From Planctomycetota bacterium (lineage in GTDB: Bacteria > Planctomycetota > Phycisphaerae > Sedimentisphaerales > Anaerobacaceae), in the NCBI GenBank assembly GCA_022566315.1, contig JADFJC010000002.1, positions 1-64,000 on the forward strand: 64,000 nucleotides of DNA, written 5' to 3'. Below, piece by piece: positions 16,044 to 24,028 of this stretch (positions are counted from its first letter, which is position 1; every line of letters starts with the position of its first letter). A program made the position numbers and the translations under genes. The notes below the pieces were generated by a model. The model saw nothing but the letters and a program-made list of their open reading frames with translations. It was not told the DNA's origin and ran no database searches.

Positions 16044-16668
16044 GTTCGATTTCCTCTTTTTCTTTTTCCATAAGGACCTCGAAACCGTCAGCAAGGGCCA
16101 GATAGAAATCATCGGACGGTTCAGTGGCACGGCTGCGAACCAGGTCTATGATCGCCGGATACCATTCGAGAAGATGCTCTTTAAGAAATTTTCGCCGAGC
16201 GTCGGAGCATATTTGTGCCTCTTTCTGTTTGCCCTTATCCAGAGCCATCGCTTCCTTCAGACTCAGGAAGTGTAAAAAGTCCAGTTCGCACGCAATGTGG
16301 TCAGGGCGTTGACAGTTTGGCGTCGCGCCGAAGGCCCTGTAAAAGCCCATCAAGTCCGCCAACAATGCCGTACGCTGCTGAAAATGTTCGCTACGATGTT
16401 CAGCTTCCAGCGGAAACGGTTCGCGCCTTGGGTCGAAAATTCGCATATAACAGCGGCAAAGCGTCCCAAGGTCAGCCGCCAAACCCAGCTTGCACAGCCT
16501 TGCGAGCGATTTGCCGATAGCACCTTCCGGCAGTTCTGCCTGCCGGTTAAGCAGCGACATCAATCTCTCGCCAGGATGCACAAAACCCATAGCAAAATAC
16601 GAATATGTCACGCTGGTTCCCACCGCGACCAGAACGTCCTGACTATGTGATGCTGTGTCGATATACAT
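16036..16668 (-). CDS. TorD/NarJ-family molybdoenzyme chaperone
   Basis: 210 residues from the ATG at 16668 (AAAGAGAGAA upstream; earlier in-frame starts lie within the beta-subunit gene). All-helical, with features of the TorD/DmsD/NxrT family: NRQAELPEGAIGKSLARLCK early, the conserved FGATPNCQRPDHIACELDFL segment (family pattern ...P..PDHL..EL.F), HFLSLKEAMA, and FLKEHLLEWYPAIIDLVRSR. These chaperones hold the catalytic subunit until the molybdenum cofactor is inserted and guard its TAT signal. It overlaps the beta-subunit gene by 26 bp and the gamma gene by 8 bp. Confidence 0.86.
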   Translation of the reverse strand: MYIDTASHSQDVLVAVGTSVTYSYFAMGFVHPGERLMSLLNRQAELPEGAIGKSLARLCKLGLAADLGTLCRCYMRIFDPRREPFPLEAEHRSEHFQQRTALLADLMGFYRAFGATPNCQRPDHIACELDFLHFLSLKEAMALDKGKQKEAQICSDARRKFLKEHLLEWYPAIIDLVRSRATEPSDDFYLALADGFEVLMEKEKEEIEHE

Positions 16669-17785
16669 TTCTCTCTTTATCAAAAAACGGTCTTTCGTAA
16701 ATAGGTTCATTAACAGGCACGCGGACAACTTCATTGCCGGAAGCATCATATCCGAAAACCTCGTCACCCTTGATGGCGAAGCGTCTGATTATCCTGTCCG
16801 TACTGACCATTAGTACCAACAAACCTTTAAGCGTCTTGTCGTTGTGGGCCTGTTTGTATGTTTTGACGGCCTCTTCAACATCTGGGCCGAACAATTGAGC
16901 CTGGAACTTGAGCGGAACGTGGATTGGCGGTATGTAATAGACATTCGGCTGGGTGCCGAACTGCGCATAGAGCGGTTTAGCAACCTTGGCAATGTGAACC
17001 AGATAATCAATCGGGTTGTCCTCTTCGGCTTTTTCGGATGGATTGATAAAGCCAAAAAAACGTATCTTGCCGATACAGTTGTTAACGCACTGCGTCTGGT
17101 AGCCCTTCTCAACTGCCGGATAGCACGCAATGCACTTCTGCGATTTTCCGGAGGGCGGATGAAACATGCTCTTTTTATAAGGGCAGCACTTCACACATTC
17201 TCTGTAGCCGCGGCAACGCTCCTGGTCAATAAGCACGATGCCGTCTTCCTTGCGTTTGTAAATCGCCTTTCTGGGACAGGCGCTCAGACAGGCGGGATGA
17301 GAGCAATGGTTACAGATGCGCTGCAGATAAAACATCCAGCGGCTGTGTACGCCTTGCAGATAGTCACCGGGTTTGATAGTTCCGCCGGTAATTTCATCTT
17401 CCCCCAGATTTGGACGTGCCCAATCTTCTTCGTGCGGCAAAAAGCCCAGGGCCATTTCGCCCGGCGGCGTCGCTTCAAAGATGGTCTTACCTTTATAAAC
17501 CCCGTTTTCCCACCGCGCCGCGCCGAGCTTATCGAGCAATCGAACGTCCCATCCCAGCGGGTAGAATCCCCACGGTTTTGTTTCGACATTGTTCCACCAC
17601 ATGTACTCCTGGCCTTTGCCGGAAGTCCAGGTCGTCTTGCATGCCAGCGTGCATGTCTGACAGGCAATGCATTTATTGGTATCGAATACCCATGCCACCT
17701 GCTTTTGTGGCGCAGCGGCTTCATACGGATATTCCATCTCTCGATTAAGTTGCCAGTTGAAAACCTTTTGTTTGTCTTCAGCCAT
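16643..17785 (-). CDS. Four-cluster Fe-S beta subunit (NxrB/NarH-like)
   Basis: 380 residues from the ATG at 17785 (GAGG nine bases upstream). Four Cys groups are visible: CIACQTCTLAC (Cys39-49), CNHCSHPACLSACP, CRGYRECVKCCPYKK and CIACYPAVEKGYQTQCVNNC. This matches beta subunits of type II DMSO-reductase enzymes (NarH, DdhB, EbdB, NxrB), which hold three 4Fe-4S and one 3Fe-4S cluster or four 4Fe-4S. In the third group the position that is Trp in E. coli NarH (CRGW) is Tyr, and an extra Cys precedes the CP. It has no signal peptide, as expected for a subunit exported with its TAT-bearing partner. The gene starts 4 bp after the alpha-subunit stop. Confidence 0.9.
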   Translation of the reverse strand: MAEDKQKVFNWQLNREMEYPYEAAAPQKQVAWVFDTNKCIACQTCTLACKTTWTSGKGQEYMWWNNVETKPWGFYPLGWDVRLLDKLGAARWENGVYKGKTIFEATPPGEMALGFLPHEEDWARPNLGEDEITGGTIKPGDYLQGVHSRWMFYLQRICNHCSHPACLSACPRKAIYKRKEDGIVLIDQERCRGYRECVKCCPYKKSMFHPPSGKSQKCIACYPAVEKGYQTQCVNNCIGKIRFFGFINPSEKAEEDNPIDYLVHIAKVAKPLYAQFGTQPNVYYIPPIHVPLKFQAQLFGPDVEEAVKTYKQAHNDKTLKGLLVLMVSTDRIIRRFAIKGDEVFGYDASGNEVVRVPVNEPIYERPFFDKERNVYRHSIT

Positions 17786-17789
17786 TAGC

Positions 17790-20700
17790 TCACGCCTCGT
17801 TAAAATCACCGTTAAGGAATTTTTTCATTGCATTGCTCTCGTAAGTGGGTCTAAACCCCTCTGCCGCCGGCCGCCACAATCCACCATCAGGTGAAGAGGG
17901 TTCGGCCCGGGTGTACTTCACGGTCGATTCTTTAGGCGCACCGACCGTACAGTGAACCTCAGAACAGAAGCCTTTGCCGATTTTTTGGCCGTAGAGGTCC
18001 TTGCGAACCAGACTATCGGTCATGCAAGTGGGGCGCAGCCACGCGCGGGTGCAGCTCTGATGGCTGCCGTACCGGTACATTGCCTGATAACCTGTACGCG
18101 GGTTCCTTGCCAGGCCGTCCTTTCGCGTCTCGTGACCTTCGACCGAACCGTACGTGGCAACGAACATGTGGAACCAGGAACGTGTTACTCCTCGCGGAAT
18201 CCCCCAATAATATCGCACACGCAGCATACAGCGAGCAACTTTGTATTCTTCGGTGTCTTTTTTCCACCCCCTATACGGCCTGTCGGATGGGTCGGCATCC
18301 ATCCAAACATAGTCGCCATCTTCCAGCCCAAGCTCTTTTGCATCGTCCGGGTTCATATCAACATAACCCTCGCCGACCCAGGGCATGCGTTTGTCATGGC
18401 GGTGCATGTCACCGAATGGCCCGAACCATACAGCAATAATATCCACATCTGTAGGCATCGTGTGTGCGGCGTGGCGATACTTGGGAGTAATATATATGTG
18501 CTTGTACCCCTTGGCCCGCAACGGGTGTTCCGACGCGACCACCTCTTCGGGCGACCTCAATACGTTTCTTATCTGTCGTACTTCTGTCGAAAGGTCATTC
18601 GGGTCAATACCATATTCCTCCGGACCTTTGAAACGAAATGCCGGATGAGCAGCGCCGACGATAACGTTAGGCTCGTGATGTGTGCTGTCCACCGGCTCGC
18701 GGTAAACAGGCAGGTTCTCACCGTAGTCGATAAACTCCGGTTCCGGCCGGTAAAACTCCAGCCGACCGGTCTTGGTGTACCACGGTTTGCTTTCGTTGGT
18801 CTGCTCCCAGCCGATAATCTTGGGATAGGTTCTGGTCATTAGCAGAGCGGGGATGCCCTTCGCAGCGTTTTCGATAAGGTTTTCTACTTTGTAGCCCAGC
18901 GTCGCGTTGCTGCCGTCGATAATTCGCTGCAGATATACTTGAACCTTGTTTTCTCTGACAAACTTCCAACAGTCCTTGAAACGATTATCACCAGTAATCC
19001 TGGCCAGATGCTCACTAACGAGCATATAAGTGTCCATATCACCACGGGTATCATGAATGCGCGGTATCTTTGTGGGCGGGAACATCTGCAAAAACGGATT
19101 CGTTACTGAAGCTGTCATATCCGGATAGGGCATTTCCCCCCAGGAGTCAATCGCAAAAACAACGTCGGCATATTCACAGGATGCGGTCCACCACCAGTCA
19201 TTGACAACAATGCAATCCACTTTCGGAAGGGTATTGTTGACAACATCGTGATGCCACTTGGCATTGCCCAGTATCGAATTGGCGTTGCAAAACCACATAA
19301 ATTTGGTTGGCGTGGGCATGTGGGTTTTACCGGTGAAATTCTTATTCCCTATCCGAAGCGGACGGTCGCCATAGTTATAGTAATGGGCGGACTCACCTTT
19401 AAAGTATTTCTTTATTCGGCTCTGCTTAGCAGGGTCCAGCTCAAGGTCGAATACATCCTCTGCGGTGTAATGGCCGATGCCGTTAAGATACGGGGCCCGG
19501 TAGTTTCCTGCGTAGCTGCCGAGGTTGCCGCCGTGCTTACCAATGTTGGCCGTAAGAGCACAAAGCAGAAAAATAGACCTGTCCTTGCAGTCGTTGTTAA
19601 AGAAGTGGTTCGGTCCCATCCCCGTGGCAATTAACGTTTTACCGCGGTTCTCGGCGATCTGACGGGCCAGCGAATAGATTGCCTCGACCGGCGCCCACGT
19701 CAGCTTTGAGACCTTCTCCGGAGAGAAACTGTCCATCACATACTTCTTGACCAGGGCAAAAACGGTTTGAACCTCCACCTCTTTGCCATCCTTTAATGTG
19801 AGCTTAAAACTGCCTTCCAATGCCGGGTCAAAACCCTTGTCCTCGAAATACTTGCCGATATCATCGCGGCTAATGGGTACCGGTTTGTTCGAGACCTTGT
19901 CCCACACCGCAAAATCACCCCATTCCTGGCGAAGCTTCTCATCGATGTACTGCACCTTCTGCTCCGGACCCACCGGCAGTTTATCTCCCTTTCTGAGCAC
20001 CTTTGCGCCGTGATTAAGTTCAGCTAACTTGTAGCCTTCTATAAAATCACTCGGCGAGAGATGCTGCAGCGTATCCATACGTATCAGTAGCGGCAAATCG
20101 GTGAACTTCTTCACGAAATCTTCGTCATAAAGTTTTTCCTTTATGATTATATGGACCAATCCGTGCGCAAGCGCACCGTCCGTCCCCGGGCGAATGATGA
20201 TGACCTCATCAGATTTATTGGCCACCGATGAGTATTCGACCGTAACGGTAATGATTTTTGCACCTTTTATGCGTGCCTCTGTCAGCCAGTGACTATCCGG
20301 CATTTTCGTGCAGATCCAGTTCATACCCCAGGGAATAATGAGCTTGGCGTTTTCAGCATCTACCAGGTCCCAGTCCACTGTCTGCTGTCCGGTAACCATT
20401 GGGTGCCCCGGCGGCAAATCTGTGTGCCATGAATAGCTGTCCCACATCCGGCCCCCGTATGCCTTGGAAGCATCCACGCCGCGAATTTTAGCGTCCAGCA
20501 GCGCCAGAGAGTTTGAGAAGCGGAACATACCCATAACTCGCGTAGCGCCCAACAATGGCATACCACCGCGATTCTTAATCACCTGCATACCCACCCCCTT
20601 GGTGGTCTCCACCATGTCAGGGTCATATCCCTGCCGGAGAAGCAGTTCCTGCCCTTCCTGGTTCGAGTATGTAGTCGCGACGTTAACCAAAGCTTCAGCA

Positions 20701-21272
20701 ACCAGTCTCGAGGCTTCTTCCCAGCTTGCTTTGACCCACTCGTCCTTGCCGCGTTGCAGATACTTCGCATCTACCCGGCCATCCGCATCCCTTGGGAAGC
20801 CCTGCTCAGCCCATTCTTTGAAACCTTTGCGCACCATTGGGTGCTTGACCCGCCGAGGGCCATAAATGCGATTTACCAGGGCCAGGCCTTTGTTACACAG
20901 CCGCGGATCCCATCTGCTTGACGCTTTGTTACCGTAAACATCCTCCGCTTTACCGTAGCCGAAACTGGGCCCAATGCGCGTTATGATGTCATTCTTTACA
21001 TAGCTTCGCAATAGACAGTTATGCGTATCGTTAGGCGCACAGAGAAAGTAGAAATCTCGGTCATTCCTGAAAACGTCCCGATATAACCGTTCCCAGTCCC
21101 TGTTGGGATAAAACTCCAGCGGGTTATCCACATCTTCGACCAATTTAAGAGCTGCAAAAAGGGGTTGACCAGCCGATAAAGCCAAGCCGCCGGCACCTAA
21201 CTGAAGAAAATCACGACGCGTCAGGCAACGCTTGAGTTTCTGTTCAGATTGATGGGATCGCTTTTTAGTCAT
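17790..21272 (-). CDS. NXR/Nar-type molybdopterin oxidoreductase, catalytic alpha subunit
   Basis: 1160 residues, close to NxrA of Nitrospira and anammox bacteria (about 1150). A twin-arginine signal ([18 protein letters not shown], Arg19-Arg20) predicts export, so the active site faces outside the cytoplasm. The FS0 cluster motif is Cys78-x3-Asp82-x3-Cys86-x39-Cys126 (CAPNDTHNC ... RLCNKG). The molybdenum ligand should be Asp285 in [19 protein letters not shown], equivalent to the Asp of NarG. Other family blocks are [15 protein letters not shown] and the MGD-binding C-terminal domain ([19 protein letters not shown]). It heads an operon with beta, chaperone, gamma-CuA, polyferredoxin and CuA genes. 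Substrate is not proven: nitrite/nitrate is favoured from overall similarity; chlorate, selenate or a hydrocarbon are alternatives in this family. Confidence 0.88.
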   Translation of the reverse strand: MTKKRSHQSEQKLKRCLTRRDFLQLGAGGLALSAGQPLFAALKLVEDVDNPLEFYPNRDWERLYRDVFRNDRDFYFLCAPNDTHNCLLRSYVKNDIITRIGPSFGYGKAEDVYGNKASSRWDPRLCNKGLALVNRIYGPRRVKHPMVRKGFKEWAEQGFPRDADGRVDAKYLQRGKDEWVKASWEEASRLVAEALVNVATTYSNQEGQELLLRQGYDPDMVETTKGVGMQVIKNRGGMPLLGATRVMGMFRFSNSLALLDAKIRGVDASKAYGGRMWDSYSWHTDLPPGHPMVTGQQTVDWDLVDAENAKLIIPWGMNWICTKMPDSHWLTEARIKGAKIITVTVEYSSVANKSDEVIIIRPGTDGALAHGLVHIIIKEKLYDEDFVKKFTDLPLLIRMDTLQHLSPSDFIEGYKLAELNHGAKVLRKGDKLPVGPEQKVQYIDEKLRQEWGDFAVWDKVSNKPVPISRDDIGKYFEDKGFDPALEGSFKLTLKDGKEVEVQTVFALVKKYVMDSFSPEKVSKLTWAPVEAIYSLARQIAENRGKTLIATGMGPNHFFNNDCKDRSIFLLCALTANIGKHGGNLGSYAGNYRAPYLNGIGHYTAEDVFDLELDPAKQSRIKKYFKGESAHYYNYGDRPLRIGNKNFTGKTHMPTPTKFMWFCNANSILGNAKWHHDVVNNTLPKVDCIVVNDWWWTASCEYADVVFAIDSWGEMPYPDMTASVTNPFLQMFPPTKIPRIHDTRGDMDTYMLVSEHLARITGDNRFKDCWKFVRENKVQVYLQRIIDGSNATLGYKVENLIENAAKGIPALLMTRTYPKIIGWEQTNESKPWYTKTGRLEFYRPEPEFIDYGENLPVYREPVDSTHHEPNVIVGAAHPAFRFKGPEEYGIDPNDLSTEVRQIRNVLRSPEEVVASEHPLRAKGYKHIYITPKYRHAAHTMPTDVDIIAVWFGPFGDMHRHDKRMPWVGEGYVDMNPDDAKELGLEDGDYVWMDADPSDRPYRGWKKDTEEYKVARCMLRVRYYWGIPRGVTRSWFHMFVATYGSVEGHETRKDGLARNPRTGYQAMYRYGSHQSCTRAWLRPTCMTDSLVRKDLYGQKIGKGFCSEVHCTVGAPKESTVKYTRAEPSSPDGGLWRPAAEGFRPTYESNAMKKFLNGDFNEA

Positions 21273-21431
21273 ACTTTTTTTCCACCAGTTACTGTTTTGC
21301 TGCTCCGGCGAAGCACCATATCAATTCTTTCTGATTTCCGTACCGTGCACAGTGAAACATCACGAACTTCTGCAGGTAAACACATCCCCAAATTACATGT
21401 TGTAAATAGGACTAATTTAACCTTATATTAT

Positions 21432-21460
21432 TCTATAATCAATCATCTTTAATCTGTCAA
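21432..21460 (-). promoter_or_regulatory. Sigma70-type promoter of the molybdoenzyme operon
   Basis: On the minus strand TTGACA (21460-21455), a 17-bp spacer and TATAGA (21437-21432) make a good vegetative promoter about 160 bp before the alpha-subunit start. Just downstream, AATAATATAAGGTTAA resembles the core of the operator-like palindrome at the Rrf2 gene (AATAATAACATAAGG...TTAA), suggesting shared control. Confidence 0.55.
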
Positions 21461-21530
21461 TAAAAAAATCTACTAATCCATTTTTTTTTGACGTTACGAA
21501 AAAAGATATTAGTACACTAAAGGAAATATG

Positions 21531-21565
21531 GTTCGACAGGCTCACCATCCTGAGCGAAGTCGAAG
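21531..21565. repeat. REP-like palindromic repeat
   Basis: GTTCGACAGGCTCACCATCC then TGAGCGAAGTCGAAG forms an imperfect stem (TTCGAC/GTCGAA, GGCTCA/TGAGC). This motif is common as an extragenic repeat in many metagenome-derived genomes. It is the main recognisable item in the 412-bp gap 21273-21684 apart from the operon promoter. Confidence 0.6.
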
Positions 21566-21684
21566 GATTGACTATAAAAAACTTCATTCATTTCTAAAAC
21601 TCCCGAAAAACCACCACGTACATAATTCTTGAGAGCTACCTCCGTTTTTCATACCTTCGTCAAACAGACCGTCCAGCCATTCAT

Positions 21685-23109
21685 TTAGAATTTATACTCA
21701 ATCTGGGCGTAAAACAAATCCGGCGAGTCATCGTCACCTGATGTCTCGATAAAACCACCCGGCCAGAAATGTGCCCAGCCGACGAGAACAGTCGTGTGTT
21801 TGTCAACGGCGTACTTCATCGTCAAATCCAGTTCGTGGCCAAACTTGTGCGAGCCGGCACCACCGGCAGGGGCAGCTCTGAGCTTACCGCCACCTGCAGA
21901 ATACAGTGCGTCCTTGTCCTGGTCGGCGAAGAAAGTATGAAAATCAGCCCAGGCAGTCAGCTTCTCGCTCGGCTTGACCTTCAGTTGCGCTTTAATGTCA
22001 TGGATATTACTTCGTCCCACACGGTCAAGATAGCCAAACCACGCGTGGCCAAGCGGAAAGTGCTGGTTGAAAGTGCTGTGAGTCCCGTCCGCCGGGTCCC
22101 TGTCGCCGCTTGCATAATCATAAAGCACTCCAATTCGCGGTTTCCATGTTGCATCGGCGAAAGTATAACCACCTCCGGCCGTTGCCATCCAGGCACGAAC
22201 CCGGTCACCTGCAAAGGTACCAAATTGTGCCGCTGTCTCGGTTTCCCAATCCCAATTACCTCGTTTAGCCCAAAGACGATTGCCGATGGTGTACAGCGTT
22301 CGCCTGCCTGTTATGCCGTTGGAGTTTGCCGCCAGATTATTGTTTTTGAGCAACAGAAAGTAAAAGTCTGCACTTAAAGCCTTGGTGCCTTTCCAGGTAC
22401 TGTAAAGACCGTAAAAATCAATGTTTTCATCCTCGTCGTCCAAGTTCCTTCTGTCGTTTAAGACCGGCCGAACGGCAAATGCGTCCAGCCGCCAGTCCTC
22501 CAGGTCGGTGAAAACCTTTATCCCGTCGAATGTTCGTCGCAGATTACCCCAGTCGAGCGGAGATATCAGTCGCTGCGCGCCATACTGGAGTTCCTGCCGA
22601 CCGAGCCTGAATGTCGCAGACTGCCCGTAGATTGGCGTGGTAATGTCCATAAAGCCCTGATGGACATCGGCGTGGTCTTCGAGACCTGCCAAACCGCCTT
22701 TGTCACGATAATTTGCGTGAGCGAATTTGCCCTGCAGGAAAAATCGCAGCCCATCGGTACGTCTTAGATCAGCGTGGATGAAATACCGCTGCAGGACAAA
22801 GGCATCCTGGGAAGGCCCTGTGCCGCCGCCGAAGCTTTTGTCGGTTTCGGACTCAAATCGCAGTCTCGCCTGACCACCAAGCGTCAGGTACCAGTCATCA
22901 GCAATTTCTATCCACTTGATCGAATCCCATGTATCCTTTATATACGACTCGCTGGGACCACCAAGATAACTAAAGTCCTCATTATATCTGAGGTTGTGGT
23001 ACTTTGGACCAGGCTTGGCTGGCTCTGCTGCATTAGCATCGAAAACAAAGCCAAGCACCACCACCAAGGCCGCCAATAGTAACACAGGTACCTTTTTTGT
23101 TGCTTCCAT
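21685..23109 (-). CDS. Alginate-export-type outer-membrane porin
   Basis: 474 residues from the ATG at 23109, chosen because it begins a clean signal peptide (VPVLLLAALVVVLGFVFDAN); no strong Shine-Dalgarno marks any start. The mature chain alternates polar and hydrophobic strands and shows the alginate_exp family style: YLTLGGQARLRFESETDKSF, FRLGRQELQYGAQRLISP, FDGIKVFTDLEDWRLDAFAV, FGHELDLTMKYAVDKHTTVL, and ends EYKF with the terminal aromatic of beta-barrels. It lies between the molybdoenzyme operon and its probable regulator, so it may admit the anionic substrate or product (for example nitrate or nitrite). Confidence 0.82.
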   Translation of the reverse strand: MEATKKVPVLLLAALVVVLGFVFDANAAEPAKPGPKYHNLRYNEDFSYLGGPSESYIKDTWDSIKWIEIADDWYLTLGGQARLRFESETDKSFGGGTGPSQDAFVLQRYFIHADLRRTDGLRFFLQGKFAHANYRDKGGLAGLEDHADVHQGFMDITTPIYGQSATFRLGRQELQYGAQRLISPLDWGNLRRTFDGIKVFTDLEDWRLDAFAVRPVLNDRRNLDDEDENIDFYGLYSTWKGTKALSADFYFLLLKNNNLAANSNGITGRRTLYTIGNRLWAKRGNWDWETETAAQFGTFAGDRVRAWMATAGGGYTFADATWKPRIGVLYDYASGDRDPADGTHSTFNQHFPLGHAWFGYLDRVGRSNIHDIKAQLKVKPSEKLTAWADFHTFFADQDKDALYSAGGGKLRAAPAGGAGSHKFGHELDLTMKYAVDKHTTVLVGWAHFWPGGFIETSGDDDSPDLFYAQIEYKF

Positions 23110-23276
23110 TGTGTTTAACCGTTCTTTTTGAACTACTTCTTGTCCCATAATTGTGCAAGGCACTCAATATCAAAACAGCCGTTTTTCAATTCTTATCATA
23201 AAGCATTCTGTGGGTGTTTGCGAGATGAAATAAAATTTGTGTTCTGCATCCTGCAAAATAGAAAGACTTTTTCGTG

Positions 23277-23305
23277 TTGACAAAATAATAACATAAGGCT
23301 ATGTT
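23277..23305 (+). promoter_or_regulatory. Promoter and overlapping palindromic operator of the Rrf2 gene
   Basis: TTGACA (23277-23282), 17-bp spacer and TATGTT (23300-23305) form a sigma70-type promoter 45 bp before the Rrf2 start. The palindrome AACATA-AGGC-TATGTT (23290-23305) covers the spacer end and the -10 box, an ideal position for autorepression by a dimeric regulator. Confidence 0.65.
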
Positions 23306-23349
23306 AACCCTACATTTAGAGATGATAAAATTTAGAGGTTCGGTTGAAA

Positions 23350-23778
23350 ATGGATGTTTTGAGACGAAGTACAGATTATGCGTTGCGTGCGATGGTGAAT
23401 TTGGCGAAGCACTACAAGGAGGAGTTGGTGTCGGCGAGAGAAGTGGCGCATGAGGAAGATATTTCATATCCTGTTGCGTGCAAGCTACTGCAAAAACTTC
23501 ATAAGGCTAAGCTGGTAGAGAGTTGTATGGGGTCGAACGGTGGGTTTCAGTTGAGTAGAAAACCTTCGAAGATAAGTCTGATGGAAATAATAAAAGCGAT
23601 TCAGGGGCCCATACGGCTTAATAGATGTTTGTTGGGTTTGGATGTCTGTTCACGTCAGCCGAACTGTGCGGCAAGTAAAAAGCTTGCCGAGCTTCAAGAA
23701 TGTATCGACAGCCATCTTCGCCGGATTACGTTGGGTGATCTGTTTCGGGACAAAACAAGAGATTTGCCAAAGAACTGA
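23350..23778 (+). CDS. Rrf2-family regulator with three-Cys Fe-S motif
   Basis: 142 residues from the ATG at 23350; a TTG at 23344 with GAGG five bases upstream is equally possible. The winged helix is typical: RRSTDYALRAMVNLAKHYKE, EDISYPVACKLLQKLHKAKL, VESCMGSNGGFQLSRKPSKI. The sensor loop has Cys-x6-Cys-x5-Cys (NRCLLGLDVCSRQPNCAAS), close to the spacing used by NsrR and IscR to hold a Fe-S cluster. Family knowledge: such proteins sense nitric oxide, redox state or Fe-S supply. Divergent from the porin and molybdoenzyme genes, it is their likely regulator, and its promoter carries a palindrome suited to autorepression. Confidence 0.85.
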   Translation: MDVLRRSTDYALRAMVNLAKHYKEELVSAREVAHEEDISYPVACKLLQKLHKAKLVESCMGSNGGFQLSRKPSKISLMEIIKAIQGPIRLNRCLLGLDVCSRQPNCAASKKLAELQECIDSHLRRITLGDLFRDKTRDLPKN

Positions 23779-24028
23779 AAAACGCTATCACGGTACTGGC
23801 AACTGCCTGTGCATCTTCTTTCCAGCACGCTTTCATTGGGAATTCGACTGTTTTGCAGTGGTCCGATGTTCGCTTGGCAGATGCACCAGGTACCGCCATG
23901 GCAGTCCCTGGGCTGATTTCTTCTCTTGAATCGTTATTCCCCCGGTGCTATAATTATTGAGTGTATGTTGAAATCAAATTTCCTATCATTGGTTCCCTGG
24001 TTTCAGGGAGAGTAAGGAGCTGAAGTAC

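Noticed and set aside
16844..17788. 314-codon open frame on the plus strand
   Set aside because: Antisense to the Fe-S beta subunit, which has all expected Cys motifs.
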